DNA of 16,760 bases from Verrucomicrobiota bacterium (GTDB lineage Bacteria; Verrucomicrobiota; Verrucomicrobiia; Chthoniobacterales; Terrimicrobiaceae): NCBI GenBank assembly GCA_026398285.1, contig JAPLTI010000221.1:1-16760 (forward strand). Direction: 5' to 3'. Both the position numbers and the translations under genes were made by a program. The notes beneath the pieces were generated by a model. The model searched no databases, was not told the DNA's origin, and worked only from the letters and a program-made list of their open reading frames with translations. Shown here one piece after another: positions 1 to 7,266 of this stretch; within the stretch, counting starts at the first letter, position 1; the number at the start of each line of letters is the position of its first letter.

Positions 1-1
1 A

Positions 2-889
2 AGCGTCGGCAACGCGGTGAAGGACCCGGTTGGAACTGTTAAAAACCTCCCGCAAGGCGCGTCGAAATTTTTCGGCCGCGTCGGCACCTCGATCAAAAGT
101 ATGGGCGAGGGCAAAGTGGGCGCAACCGAGGCCGTCGAAGCGGCCGCTGGCGTTCACCGCAAAAAAGCCGAGCTTGCCCTCAAACTCGGCGTGAGCCCGT
201 TCACCACCGACCGCGAGTTGCAGTCGGAACTCGATGCCGCTGCCCGGGCCATGGCCGCCGGGGCCTCTTTGATGAATTTTTCCGGACTCCTTGTTGGAGG
301 AGGTGTCGGCACCGCGCTTTCGGTCGTGAACATGAACGACACCTTCCAACGCGCCCTCGTCGAATCCTCTCCCGCTGAACTCGCAGCGAAAAACCGCAAC
401 ATCCTTAAATCCCTCGGTGCGTCATCAGAAAATATCGACGCCTTTCTCGCCAACCCCTTCTTCACACCCTGGCAGAAATCCTCCATTACCACACTCATCG
501 CCAAAATCGGTTGCAATCCCGATCCTCTCCTCGCGCAAGCCTCGCAAGCATCATCCCGCGAGGACGCCGTCTACTTTGTCCAAATGGCTCGCCTCTTTGA
601 AAAACACCACACCGTCCGCGCTCCGATCACCGAATTCCGCGCCATGGACGGCATCCCCTGCGGTCTTGACCGCGACGGAACCCTCGTCGTGTCTGTCGGT
701 GCTGATCTCGTTTTGTGGACACCGCTGGTCGAATCGCGAGCCAATGAATTTCTGGAGATGAAAAAATCCAACACTGACATCCGATCCATTCTTTTCACCA
801 CCGACGGCACCATTTCCCCGCGTGCGCTTGAAGCGCTCACGGCCCTGAAAATCCAATCCTCACCCCAAGCCCTCGGGCCCATCGAATAA
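2..889 (+). CDS. Hypothetical protein, 5' truncated by the window edge
   Basis: I do not recognise this family. The frame is open from base 2, so the true start is probably upstream; the GTG at 17 is only an internal candidate and has no clear ribosome site. About 295 residues are visible, ending at TAA 887-889. The visible N-terminus is rich in Gly, Lys and Ala and reads like a linker. A weakly hydrophobic Gly/Ala/Leu/Val stretch follows near residues 80-105 (counted from GTG 17), which could be one membrane segment or a buried helix. The C-terminal half looks like a soluble mixed alpha/beta domain. Codon use, with G or C at third positions, matches the neighbours, so I take it as a real gene. 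It converges with prmA. No function is proposed. Confidence 0.7.
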   Translation, partial: SVGNAVKDPVGTVKNLPQGASKFFGRVGTSIKSMGEGKVGATEAVEAAAGVHRKKAELALKLGVSPFTTDRELQSELDAAARAMAAGASLMNFSGLLVGGGVGTALSVVNMNDTFQRALVESSPAELAAKNRNILKSLGASSENIDAFLANPFFTPWQKSSITTLIAKIGCNPDPLLAQASQASSREDAVYFVQMARLFEKHHTVRAPITEFRAMDGIPCGLDRDGTLVVSVGADLVLWTPLVESRANEFLEMKKSNTDIRSILFTTDGTISPRALEALTALKIQSSPQALGPIE

Positions 890-966
890 TACCAACTTCT
901 GGACTCATTAAGCGTTTTCCGTCGTTTGGGGATTACGCCCTCCAAAGGGATTCCCAGGGCCATTGC

Positions 967-998
967 GCGATAGTCCTCTTTTTTTAATGGGACTTCGC
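967..998. other. Imperfect inverted repeat in the convergent gap before prmA
   Basis: GCGA (967-970) and AGTCC (972-976) pair with GGACT (990-994) and TCGC (995-998), leaving one bulged T and a 13-base loop that holds a run of seven T (979-985). It lies in the 122-base gap between two convergent genes. The T-run is in the loop, not after the stem, so it is not a normal intrinsic terminator. The rest of the gap shows nothing else. Confidence 0.25.
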
Positions 999-1011
999 AA
1001 GGAGGCCCTTT

Positions 1012-1869
1012 TCAGGCCGGGCAGATGCCGGCGCACCATTTGCCGCGCTTGATGAGACGAGGGGTGCCGAGACCGCATTTTTCGAGGGCGGCGCTGACTT
1101 CGGCGGCTTGGCGCACGAGGACGCCGGAGAAGATAAAATGCCCGCCGGGCTTGAGTTTTTTTGCAAGGCCGGGAGCGGAGGCGATGAGGAGTTCGCTATA
1201 GAGATTGGCGAGGATGACATCGGCTTTCTGAAACGCGCTGACGCGTTGGGAATCCGCGACGGAGAAGGCGATTTTCCGGCAGCGATTGGCCTTGGCATTT
1301 TCTTTGGAAACCCGGATGCAGACCGGATCGAAGTCGAAGGCTTCCACAGCGGAGGCGCCGAGTTTTTCCGCTGCGATGGCAAGAATGCCAGTGCCAGTGC
1401 CGGCATCGAGTGCCCGCCAGCCTGCCGGGAGGTTGGGAACGATATCGCACAGGAGGCGAAGGCAGGTCGCCGTCGTCGCGTGGTCACCGGTTCCAAAGGC
1501 CATGCCGGCAGGAATGAAAATGTCGCGCCCGGTATTTTCCGAAGCGCGGAAGGTGGCGTCATCCGAGTGCACCCGCAAACGTCCCCGGATCGACAGCGGC
1601 GCGCGGGCCTGACTTCCAATCCATGCCTCGGGAGCGAGCTGCGTCATTTTTCCTCCAAAGTCGCAGACCAGTTGCTCGACCGTTTTCTTATCGCCGAAAA
1701 CCTGGATCTTCAGCGCGCTGGATTCCGGCTGCGTGAGCATGACCAAATGCTCGGGGTCGATATGAGAAAGCCGTGCATACCAATCCTCCTCCATCCGTTG
1801 CGTGCTCAAGCGTGTCCATCGATGCATTGCCATGGGGGGATTAAAGTCATTCCCGACACTCGATGTCAT
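1012..1869 (-). CDS. prmA: Ribosomal protein L11 methyltransferase PrmA
   Basis: This is an S-adenosylmethionine-dependent methyltransferase of the PrmA family, which trimethylates lysines of ribosomal protein L11 in the cytoplasm. The 285-residue frame has the family layout: a divergent N-terminal substrate-recognition domain (about 1-105), then a Rossmann-type domain. Visible motifs are the AFGTGDHATT segment (124-133, usually AFGTGxHxTT), SAM-binding motif I DAGTGTGIL (155-163), an acidic FDFDP (179-183), and ANLYSELL (221-228) at the usual position of the catalytic NI/NL motif. The length is close to the typical 290 or so. The first ATG (1869) follows AAGAAGGGAG on the minus strand, so I prefer it to ATG 1833 or 1827, which follow a C-rich stretch. 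It is transcribed away from nuoG across a 96-base gap. The N-terminal domain is too divergent to confirm the substrate by eye. Confidence 0.9.
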   Translation of the reverse strand: MTSSVGNDFNPPMAMHRWTRLSTQRMEEDWYARLSHIDPEHLVMLTQPESSALKIQVFGDKKTVEQLVCDFGGKMTQLAPEAWIGSQARAPLSIRGRLRVHSDDATFRASENTGRDIFIPAGMAFGTGDHATTATCLRLLCDIVPNLPAGWRALDAGTGTGILAIAAEKLGASAVEAFDFDPVCIRVSKENAKANRCRKIAFSVADSQRVSAFQKADVILANLYSELLIASAPGLAKKLKPGGHFIFSGVLVRQAAEVSAALEKCGLGTPRLIKRGKWCAGICPA

Positions 1870-1929
1870 CTCCCTTCTTTTGCTTGCGTCGGGAGGGGCA
1901 TCCTCCGATAACTTGACGCCTTGTAGACG

Positions 1930-1942
1930 CCCCGTGACGGGG
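1930..1942 (+). promoter_or_regulatory. GC hairpin plus T-run in the nuoG leader
   Basis: CCCCG (1930-1934) pairs with CGGGG (1938-1942) around a TGA loop and is followed by ATTTTT. The shape is that of a small intrinsic terminator. There is no plus-strand gene upstream for it to end, and nuoG starts 24 bases later. It could be a leader attenuator or a chance hairpin. Confidence 0.3.
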
Positions 1943-1965
1943 ATTTTTCCAGAGGATTTTCAAAC

Positions 1966-3600
1966 ATGAGCGAAACGGCAACACCAGTGACGATGGTCAA
2001 TGTGCAGATCGACGGGGAGTGGAAACAATTTCCCAAAGGCACGCGCGTGATCGAGGCCTGCATGCAGAGCGGCAAATTCATTCCGCACTACTGCTACCAC
2101 CCCAAACTCAGCTCGCCGGGCAACTGCCGCATGTGTCTCGTGGAGACCGGCCGCCCGAAGATGACTCCCGACCGCCAACCCGTGCTGGATGCCAATGGCA
2201 AGCCCGAGATCGGCTGGGGGCCGAAGCCTGAGATTTGCTGCGCGATGGAAGTCGCCGAAGGCATGGGTGTTCGCACCTCCTCGCCGCTCGTCGAAGAATG
2301 CCGCAAGGGCGTGATGGAATTTTTGCTCATCAACCACCCGCTCGACTGTCCGATCTGCGATCAAGCGGGCGAGTGCCGGTTGCAGGAATTTTCCGTCGAG
2401 TTTGGCAAGGGCGAATCCCGTTTCATCGAGGAGAAAGTGAAAAAGCCGAAGCGCGTGGACCTCGGCGAGCGTATCGTGCTCGACGACGAACGCTGCATCA
2501 TGTGCGCGCGCTGCATCCGCTTCATGAAGGAAATCGCACACGACGATGTGCTGGGCTTCCTGAATCGCGGCAGCCACACGACCCTCTCGGTCTATCCGGG
2601 CAAGAAACTCGACAACAACTACTCGCTGAACACGGTGGATATCTGCCCCGTGGGCGCACTCACCAGCAAAGACTTCCGCTTCAAAATGCGTGTCTGGTTT
2701 TTAAAGGAAACCAAGAGCATCGATGTGAATTGCGGCATGGGCTCGAATATCCTGATCTCCAGCCGCGAGAACACCGTTCACCGCATCACTCCCCGCGAGA
2801 ACGATTTTGTGAATTCCTGCTGGATGCCGGACAGCCACCGCCTGAATTTTCATTACCTCAACAGCGAATCCCGCCTCACCGATCCGGTCGTGAAAGGCGA
2901 AGAAGTGCCTGCCCATTGGACCCGCGCCCTCGCAGTGGCCGCCGAGCAGCTCAAGGGCCGCGACCCAGCCAAAACCGCCCTCATCGCTTCCGCCCGCATG
3001 ACGAACGAGGAACTCTTCCTCGCACGCCGCCTCGCTGCCGGCCTGAAAATCGAGAATTTCGATGTCTTGCCCCGTCCTCAGAAGGGCGACGGATTCCTCA
3101 TCTCGGATGATGGAAACCCGAACACCACCGGCGCGAAGCTCCTTGGCTTGGCCACAGGAAAACTCCCCGCCATTGCAGCAGGTGTGGCATCCGGCCAAAT
3201 AACCGGCCTCATCGTGCTCGGAGAGGATGCCGTGGATTGCGGAATTTCCGAAGAGCACCTCAAAAATCTCGAAACACTCGTCGTCACCGGCATTCTCGCG
3301 AACGCCACTACGCGCCGCGCGACCGTCGTTCTGCCGACCAGTGGCTGGGCCGAGAAGCGCGGTAGCATGATCAATATCAAAGGCCGCCTCCAACGCCTCA
3401 ACCAAGCCATCCAGCCTCCGGGCCAAGCCCGCGACGATTGGGAAGTCCTACGCGACCTCGTGCAGGCCACAGGCGGCTCAAACGGAGTTTACACGATCGA
3501 GGAGGTCTTCAAAATGATGGCATCCGAGGTTCCCGCCCTTCAAGGCCTGACCCTCAGCCGCATCGGAGATCTCGGCACGGAACTCGCGCTCAACTCCTGA
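1966..3600 (+). CDS. nuoG: NADH-quinone oxidoreductase subunit G (NuoG), short form
   Basis: NuoG is the large iron-sulfur subunit of the peripheral arm of respiratory complex I and carries electrons from NADH towards quinone. Clusters visible in the 544 residues: 2Fe-2S ligands C43, C54, C57, C92; the His-coordinated 4Fe-4S site H124, C128, C131, C137; and the 4Fe-4S site C177, C180, C183, C227. The fourth Cys set (N7), found in Thermus and E. coli type proteins, is incomplete: only C256 and C285 lie in that region. A molybdopterin-oxidoreductase-like domain follows (about 250-525) but is shorter than in most NuoG proteins of roughly 700-900 residues. AGAGGA at 1951-1956 supports the ATG at 1966. 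No other nuo gene is in the window, so this copy sits apart from a complete nuo operon on its right side and is followed at once by a lipoprotein gene. Confidence 0.93.
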   Translation: MSETATPVTMVNVQIDGEWKQFPKGTRVIEACMQSGKFIPHYCYHPKLSSPGNCRMCLVETGRPKMTPDRQPVLDANGKPEIGWGPKPEICCAMEVAEGMGVRTSSPLVEECRKGVMEFLLINHPLDCPICDQAGECRLQEFSVEFGKGESRFIEEKVKKPKRVDLGERIVLDDERCIMCARCIRFMKEIAHDDVLGFLNRGSHTTLSVYPGKKLDNNYSLNTVDICPVGALTSKDFRFKMRVWFLKETKSIDVNCGMGSNILISSRENTVHRITPRENDFVNSCWMPDSHRLNFHYLNSESRLTDPVVKGEEVPAHWTRALAVAAEQLKGRDPAKTALIASARMTNEELFLARRLAAGLKIENFDVLPRPQKGDGFLISDDGNPNTTGAKLLGLATGKLPAIAAGVASGQITGLIVLGEDAVDCGISEEHLKNLETLVVTGILANATTRRATVVLPTSGWAEKRGSMINIKGRLQRLNQAIQPPGQARDDWEVLRDLVQATGGSNGVYTIEEVFKMMASEVPALQGLTLSRIGDLGTELALNS

Positions 3601-3602
3601 GA

Positions 3603-4295
3603 ATGCGCCGCCTTGCTCTCCTGGCAGCGGCCGCACTGGCTCTCGCCGGATGCGGAACACCGGAAAAGCCGACACAACCATCGACTCTGCGCGAGACACA
3701 GATCGAGTGGCTGGGCAACCAGTGCTACCGATTCACCTCGTCCATTGGCACCACGATTCTGGCAAATCCCTACGCCGCAAAAACCGGCGGACGCACCCTC
3801 CCCTCGCCGCTCAAGAGCGATGTCGTCTTGATCACCTCCGAGCGCTCGGATTTCAACAACATCAACGCCATCGACAACCAACCATCCGTCCTGCGCGGAG
3901 GTGTGGGAATCGGAGTCAACAATGTCACCGGCATCCGAATCCTTGGCGTTCCGAGTTACAGAAACTCGGAAATGCCGACATCCGATGGAATGAACCTGTT
4001 TTTCACTTGGACGATGGATGGCATGCGCTTCTGCTTCGCCGGAGTCCCGACCCGCCCGCTGGATTCCGAACAAATTTCCCAGATCGGCACGGTGGATGTC
4101 CTGCTCTTCAATCCAGAAATGCTCTCGTCCGAGGCCAGAAGCCAGATCATTGCCAAGCTCCGCCCGCGCTTGGTTATTCCGACTGGCTCGCGTGATTGGA
4201 CAACCGGCGGCATTCACAACTCGCAGGGTCCGAAATTTGCCTTCACCCGCGAAATGCTCCCGCAGCAAACCACAACTCTGCTCTTCAATCCGTGA
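3603..4295 (+). CDS. Lipoprotein with a degenerate metallo-beta-lactamase (UlaG-like) fold
   Basis: The start is ATG 3603, two bases after the nuoG stop; the frame is also open further upstream, but there it overlaps nuoG. The 230 residues begin with a lipoprotein signal (MRRLALLAAAALALAGC, lipobox Cys 17), which predicts membrane anchoring. The mature part follows the order of UPF0173/UlaG-like metallo-beta-lactamase proteins: IEWLGNQCY (34-42, usually WLGHSCF), TILANPY (51-57, usually TILIDPF), then a strand leading to the metal site. The THxHxDH motif reads TSERSDF (78-84), the PAYH site reads PSYR (117-120), AGDT reads AGVPT (146-150), and IPxH reads IPTG (192-195). Every His ligand I can place is lost, so hydrolase activity is unlikely. 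It may be a binding or structural protein. It overlaps purD by four bases. Fold assignment is by eye. Confidence 0.8.
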   Translation: MRRLALLAAAALALAGCGTPEKPTQPSTLRETQIEWLGNQCYRFTSSIGTTILANPYAAKTGGRTLPSPLKSDVVLITSERSDFNNINAIDNQPSVLRGGVGIGVNNVTGIRILGVPSYRNSEMPTSDGMNLFFTWTMDGMRFCFAGVPTRPLDSEQISQIGTVDVLLFNPEMLSSEARSQIIAKLRPRLVIPTGSRDWTTGGIHNSQGPKFAFTREMLPQQTTTLLFNP

Positions 4296-5566
4296 CCAAA
4301 CGAATTCTCATCACTGGCTCCGGGGGCCGCGAACACGCCTTGGCGTGGAAGCTCAGCCAATCCGCTGGCGTGGAAAAAATCTTCATCGCTCCGGGCAATG
4401 CCGGCACCGCAGCCATCGGCGAGAATGTGCCCATCGCACCTGAGGATGTTTCCAGCCTTGTCGCCTTTGCAAAAGCCAACGCCATCGACTTCACAGTCGT
4501 TGGCCCGGACGATGCGCTGGCTGCGGGAGTCGTCGATGCCTTTGAGGATGCAGGTTTGAAAATTTTCGGCCCGCGCGCGGCCGCCGCCCGCCTCGAGTCA
4601 TCGAAGGCGTTTGCGAAGGATTTCATGATCCGCCACGGAATCCCCACAGCAGACTACCGCGAATTCACCGACAGCGCGGCGGCCAGGGAATACTGCCGCA
4701 CCGCAAAATATCCCCTCGTGGTGAAGGCCGATGGACTCGCGCTCGGCAAGGGCGTGATCATTGCCGGAAATTTCTCCGAGGCCGATGCCGCCTTGCGCCT
4801 CTGCATGGAAGACCGCGCTTTTGGCGAGGCCGGAAGCCGCGTCGTGGTCGAGGAATTCCTCGAAGGTGTCGAATGCTCGATCCACGCTCTTGTGGATGGC
4901 TCCACCTATCTTCTTTTCCCCGATTGCCGCGACCACAAAAAAGCCCACGACGGCGACCAGGGACCGAACACCGGCGGCATGGGCACGATCAGCCCGAGTG
5001 GATCGGTGGATGACACCCTGCGCGCCCGCATCCGCACCGAAATCCTCGACCGCTTCATCGCCGGCATCCAGAAAGACAAACTCGATTTCCGTGGCATGCT
5101 TTTCCCCGGCCTCATGCTCACTGCCTCAGGCCCGAAGGTTCTGGAATTCAACTGCCGCTGGGGCGATCCCGAAACGCAAGTGCTCGTGCGGCGCTTGGAC
5201 TCGGATCTCCTGCCACTTCTGGAATCCACCGCCGCAGGCGCACTCGGCGCGGCAACTCCAGCGTGGGATGAAAAAGCCGCCGTCTGCGTGGTTCTCGCCT
5301 CGGGCGGGTATCCAGGCTCCTACGAAAAAGGCAAAGCCATCAGCGGCCTCTCCGATGGCGCCAGCCTCGATGAAGTGGAAGTTTTTCATGCTGGAACAAA
5401 GGCCGTGAATGGCGAAATCGCGACCAACGGCGGCCGTGTGCTCGGCGTCACCGCGAAGGCCGAAACCCTCGAAGCCGCCCGCAGCCTGGCATATAGGGCG
5501 GCCGATAAAATTTCGTTCGCGGGTGTCCAGCGACGGAACGACATTGGCGCCACGCCTACCCACTAA
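4292..5566 (+). CDS. purD: Phosphoribosylamine--glycine ligase (GAR synthetase)
   Basis: PurD joins glycine to 5-phosphoribosylamine with ATP, the second step of de novo purine synthesis, in the cytoplasm. From GTG 4292 the protein is 424 residues, close to E. coli PurD (429). It shows the N-terminal GSGGREHALAWKL motif (9-21), ATP-grasp segments KADGLALGKGV (145-155) and GDQGPNTGGMG (221-231), and the family signature RWGDPETQ (289-296) containing metal and ATP ligands. The frame extends upstream without a stop, but the family N-terminus (VTKRILITGSGG) fits the GTG, which overlaps the previous stop in the arrangement GTGA. The coupled overlap suggests translation linked to the lipoprotein gene. 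The next gene starts on the last base of its TAA stop. Confidence 0.95.
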   Translation: MTKRILITGSGGREHALAWKLSQSAGVEKIFIAPGNAGTAAIGENVPIAPEDVSSLVAFAKANAIDFTVVGPDDALAAGVVDAFEDAGLKIFGPRAAAARLESSKAFAKDFMIRHGIPTADYREFTDSAAAREYCRTAKYPLVVKADGLALGKGVIIAGNFSEADAALRLCMEDRAFGEAGSRVVVEEFLEGVECSIHALVDGSTYLLFPDCRDHKKAHDGDQGPNTGGMGTISPSGSVDDTLRARIRTEILDRFIAGIQKDKLDFRGMLFPGLMLTASGPKVLEFNCRWGDPETQVLVRRLDSDLLPLLESTAAGALGAATPAWDEKAAVCVVLASGGYPGSYEKGKAISGLSDGASLDEVEVFHAGTKAVNGEIATNGGRVLGVTAKAETLEAARSLAYRAADKISFAGVQRRNDIGATPTH

Positions 5567-6615
5567 TGAAACTCCTCCCCCTCGTTCTCTCCGCCTGCCT
5601 CACGGCAACCGCTCTGGCAGAGGATGCGCCCGCCACTGACAAACCTTCCCCGACACCAACCCCCACTTTGAGGGAAGCGGTGGATTCCTTGGACGAATCA
5701 CAGATCCAAAAAGCCATCGACGCCTTAGAAGCGAACTACCTCTCCCCCGAGGCGCTCGACAATGTTTCCCGCCAGAAGGCACTCTTGGAAGGCCTACTCC
5801 TTCGTCTCGGCACTGGAGCGGATTTGAATCAAACAGGGAATGCTACTTCAAAGCCCATTCCCTTTCTGGCCGAAATTCTCGATGGTCGCATCGGTTACAT
5901 TCGACCCGGAGCCATGAGTGCCGCCGCCCTCAAGCAGACGGACTCCGCCCTCGGCAACTTCGCCGACAAATCAATCCCCGCCGTGATCCTCGACCTCCGA
6001 GGCATACCGGACGGCACGGAATTCGACATCGCCGCTGATTTCGCCCGGCGCTTTTGTCCTAAGGGAAAAATTCTTTTCACCATCGAAAAACCCAACGCCA
6101 AACAGGAACGAATCCTCACCGCCGACCGCGAGTCCGTTTTCCAAGGCATACTTGTCGTGCTCACCGATGCCGATACCTCAGGAGCCGCCGAGGCGCTTGC
6201 CGCCACGCTACGCGCAAATTCCAGCGGTATGATCGTCGGAGCCAAGACCGCAGGCGCCGCGGTGGAATTTTCGGAATTTCCCATCGGCGGAGGCAAAACA
6301 ATCCGCCTCGCCGTCTCCCGCGTCTCGCTCCCTGGCTCATGTCCGATTTTCCCAACAGGAGTGAAGCCCGACATCGAAATCAGCCTGCCCGCCGAAACGC
6401 AGAAAAAAATCTTCGAACTCACCAAAGAAAAAGGCGTCAGCCAATTCGTCTTCGATACCGAACGCCCCCGCATGAACGAGGCCGCCTTGGTCGCCAACAC
6501 CAACCCCGAAATCTCAAGCACCGCCGAATCCGACGACGACAGCGAACCCCTCCGCGACACCGTCCTGCAACGCGCCGTCGATCTTGTGACGGCGATTTCC
6601 TTCTACAAGAAATAG
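5566..6615 (+). CDS. Exported S41 peptidase-like protein, probably inactive
   Basis: The ATG at 5566 overlaps the purD stop as TAATG. The 349 residues start with a signal peptide (cleavage likely after ALA at 16-18; LSAC at 8-11 is a possible but very short lipobox) and a Pro/Thr-rich linker (20-35). A helical region (37-82) resembles the N-terminal segment of C-terminal processing proteases. The PDZ domain is missing, and an S41-like core follows at about 100-275: GRIGYIRPG (107-115), VILDLRG (140-146), VVLTDADTSGAAEA (197-210) and IVGAKTAGAA (223-232). Laid against the usual SASAxE and TFGKG motifs, the nucleophilic Ser position is Gly206 and the catalytic Lys position is Ala231. It therefore looks like a pseudo-protease; S205 is one residue off. 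The C-terminus (290-349) is acidic and of unknown role. Confidence 0.8.
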   Translation: MKLLPLVLSACLTATALAEDAPATDKPSPTPTPTLREAVDSLDESQIQKAIDALEANYLSPEALDNVSRQKALLEGLLLRLGTGADLNQTGNATSKPIPFLAEILDGRIGYIRPGAMSAAALKQTDSALGNFADKSIPAVILDLRGIPDGTEFDIAADFARRFCPKGKILFTIEKPNAKQERILTADRESVFQGILVVLTDADTSGAAEALAATLRANSSGMIVGAKTAGAAVEFSEFPIGGGKTIRLAVSRVSLPGSCPIFPTGVKPDIEISLPAETQKKIFELTKEKGVSQFVFDTERPRMNEAALVANTNPEISSTAESDDDSEPLRDTVLQRAVDLVTAISFYKK

Positions 6616-6636
6616 TTCGCCTAGCGCGTGATGCAG

Positions 6637-7266
6637 TCAGGCCTCCTCGGGATTGACAGCGTGTTGCCCGCGAATGCGCTCCAGTTGTCTTTCAACAGAC
6701 CGCCGCACGGATTGCCCTGAAATGCGACCAACCCACGCCTTCACTTCCCTCCACTTGAGACCGCGCAGGTCGGTTTCCGGCAAATTTCCACTCACAGGGC
6801 TTCGATTCATCGCCGCGAGATAGGCCAGATCGAAAATCGCTTTTTCCGCCGATGCCACAAACCCATCCACCCTGCTGTCATGGCTGTAGCCGCCGAACAA
6901 CTCGGGCGCGATACAGTGAAAGGACAGCTTCGCCCCGGCCATCTCGATTTCGCCAGGCCGTCCCAGTGTCATGGCAAAATGCTTCTGCGGAATTTGCTGG
7001 ATTCGATCATGAACGCGCAACGCCGACCAACCCGAGAGGTAGGCCTGATAAGGATCGGCAGCCGCTGCGACGAGGACTCCAGGTTTCAATGCTGAGCCCC
7101 CGACCAGCCAGTGCCCCCTCTTGAGAGAAGCGGCAAGCCCTTCAGTGGACAGCCTTCTCAGAGCCATCGAGGCGGCTGGAATGCTGAGGCCCGTGAGCTG
7201 CGCCGCTTCGCGGGTGGTGACCCGGTTGCGGCCAACCAATTTCTTGAAAAAGGCGCTGGCGTTCAT
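6637..7266 (-). CDS. AbiEi-like antitoxin / transcriptional regulator
   Basis: This resembles the AbiEi antitoxin of type IV toxin-antitoxin systems, which binds its own promoter through a winged helix and relieves the effect of the nucleotidyltransferase toxin without forming a stable complex. The 209 residues show an N-terminal winged helix-turn-helix (about 5-60, with TTREAAQLTGLSIPAAS and a wing ending GHWLVGG). An AbiEi-type C-terminal domain follows, with YLSGWSALRVHD (76-87) and ASAEKAIFDLAYL (138-150), both common in this family. It is the second gene of its operon: its ATG overlaps the stop of the AbiEii-like gene as ATGA. In the classical abiE operon the antitoxin comes first, so this order is reversed. 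It converges with the S41-like gene, 21 bases apart. The family call is good; antitoxin activity is inferred. Confidence 0.82.
   Translation of the reverse strand: MNASAFFKKLVGRNRVTTREAAQLTGLSIPAASMALRRLSTEGLAASLKRGHWLVGGSALKPGVLVAAAADPYQAYLSGWSALRVHDRIQQIPQKHFAMTLGRPGEIEMAGAKLSFHCIAPELFGGYSHDSRVDGFVASAEKAIFDLAYLAAMNRSPVSGNLPETDLRGLKWREVKAWVGRISGQSVRRSVERQLERIRGQHAVNPEEA

Noticed and set aside
967..998. A bidirectional terminator between the first gene and prmA.
   Set aside because: The T-run is in the hairpin loop and no T-run follows the stem on either strand.
1108..1911. A long open plus-strand frame opposite prmA (267 codons).
   Set aside because: It lies antisense to a clear PrmA, its translation has no family-like motif, and it arises from the strong GC bias at third codon positions.
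1915..1943. A sigma-70 promoter for nuoG starting with TTGACG at 1915-1920.
   Set aside because: At the right spacing the -10 position reads CGGGGA, which is not promoter-like.
2235..3110. A plus-strand frame of 291 codons overlapping nuoG in another phase, rich in Arg and Pro.
   Set aside because: Arg/Pro-rich composition is typical of an out-of-phase reading of GC-rich DNA, and no initiation signal or motif supports it.
2701..3426. A long open minus-strand frame inside nuoG (241 codons).
   Set aside because: It is a mirror of nuoG codon bias; the sense strand carries all the cluster-binding motifs.
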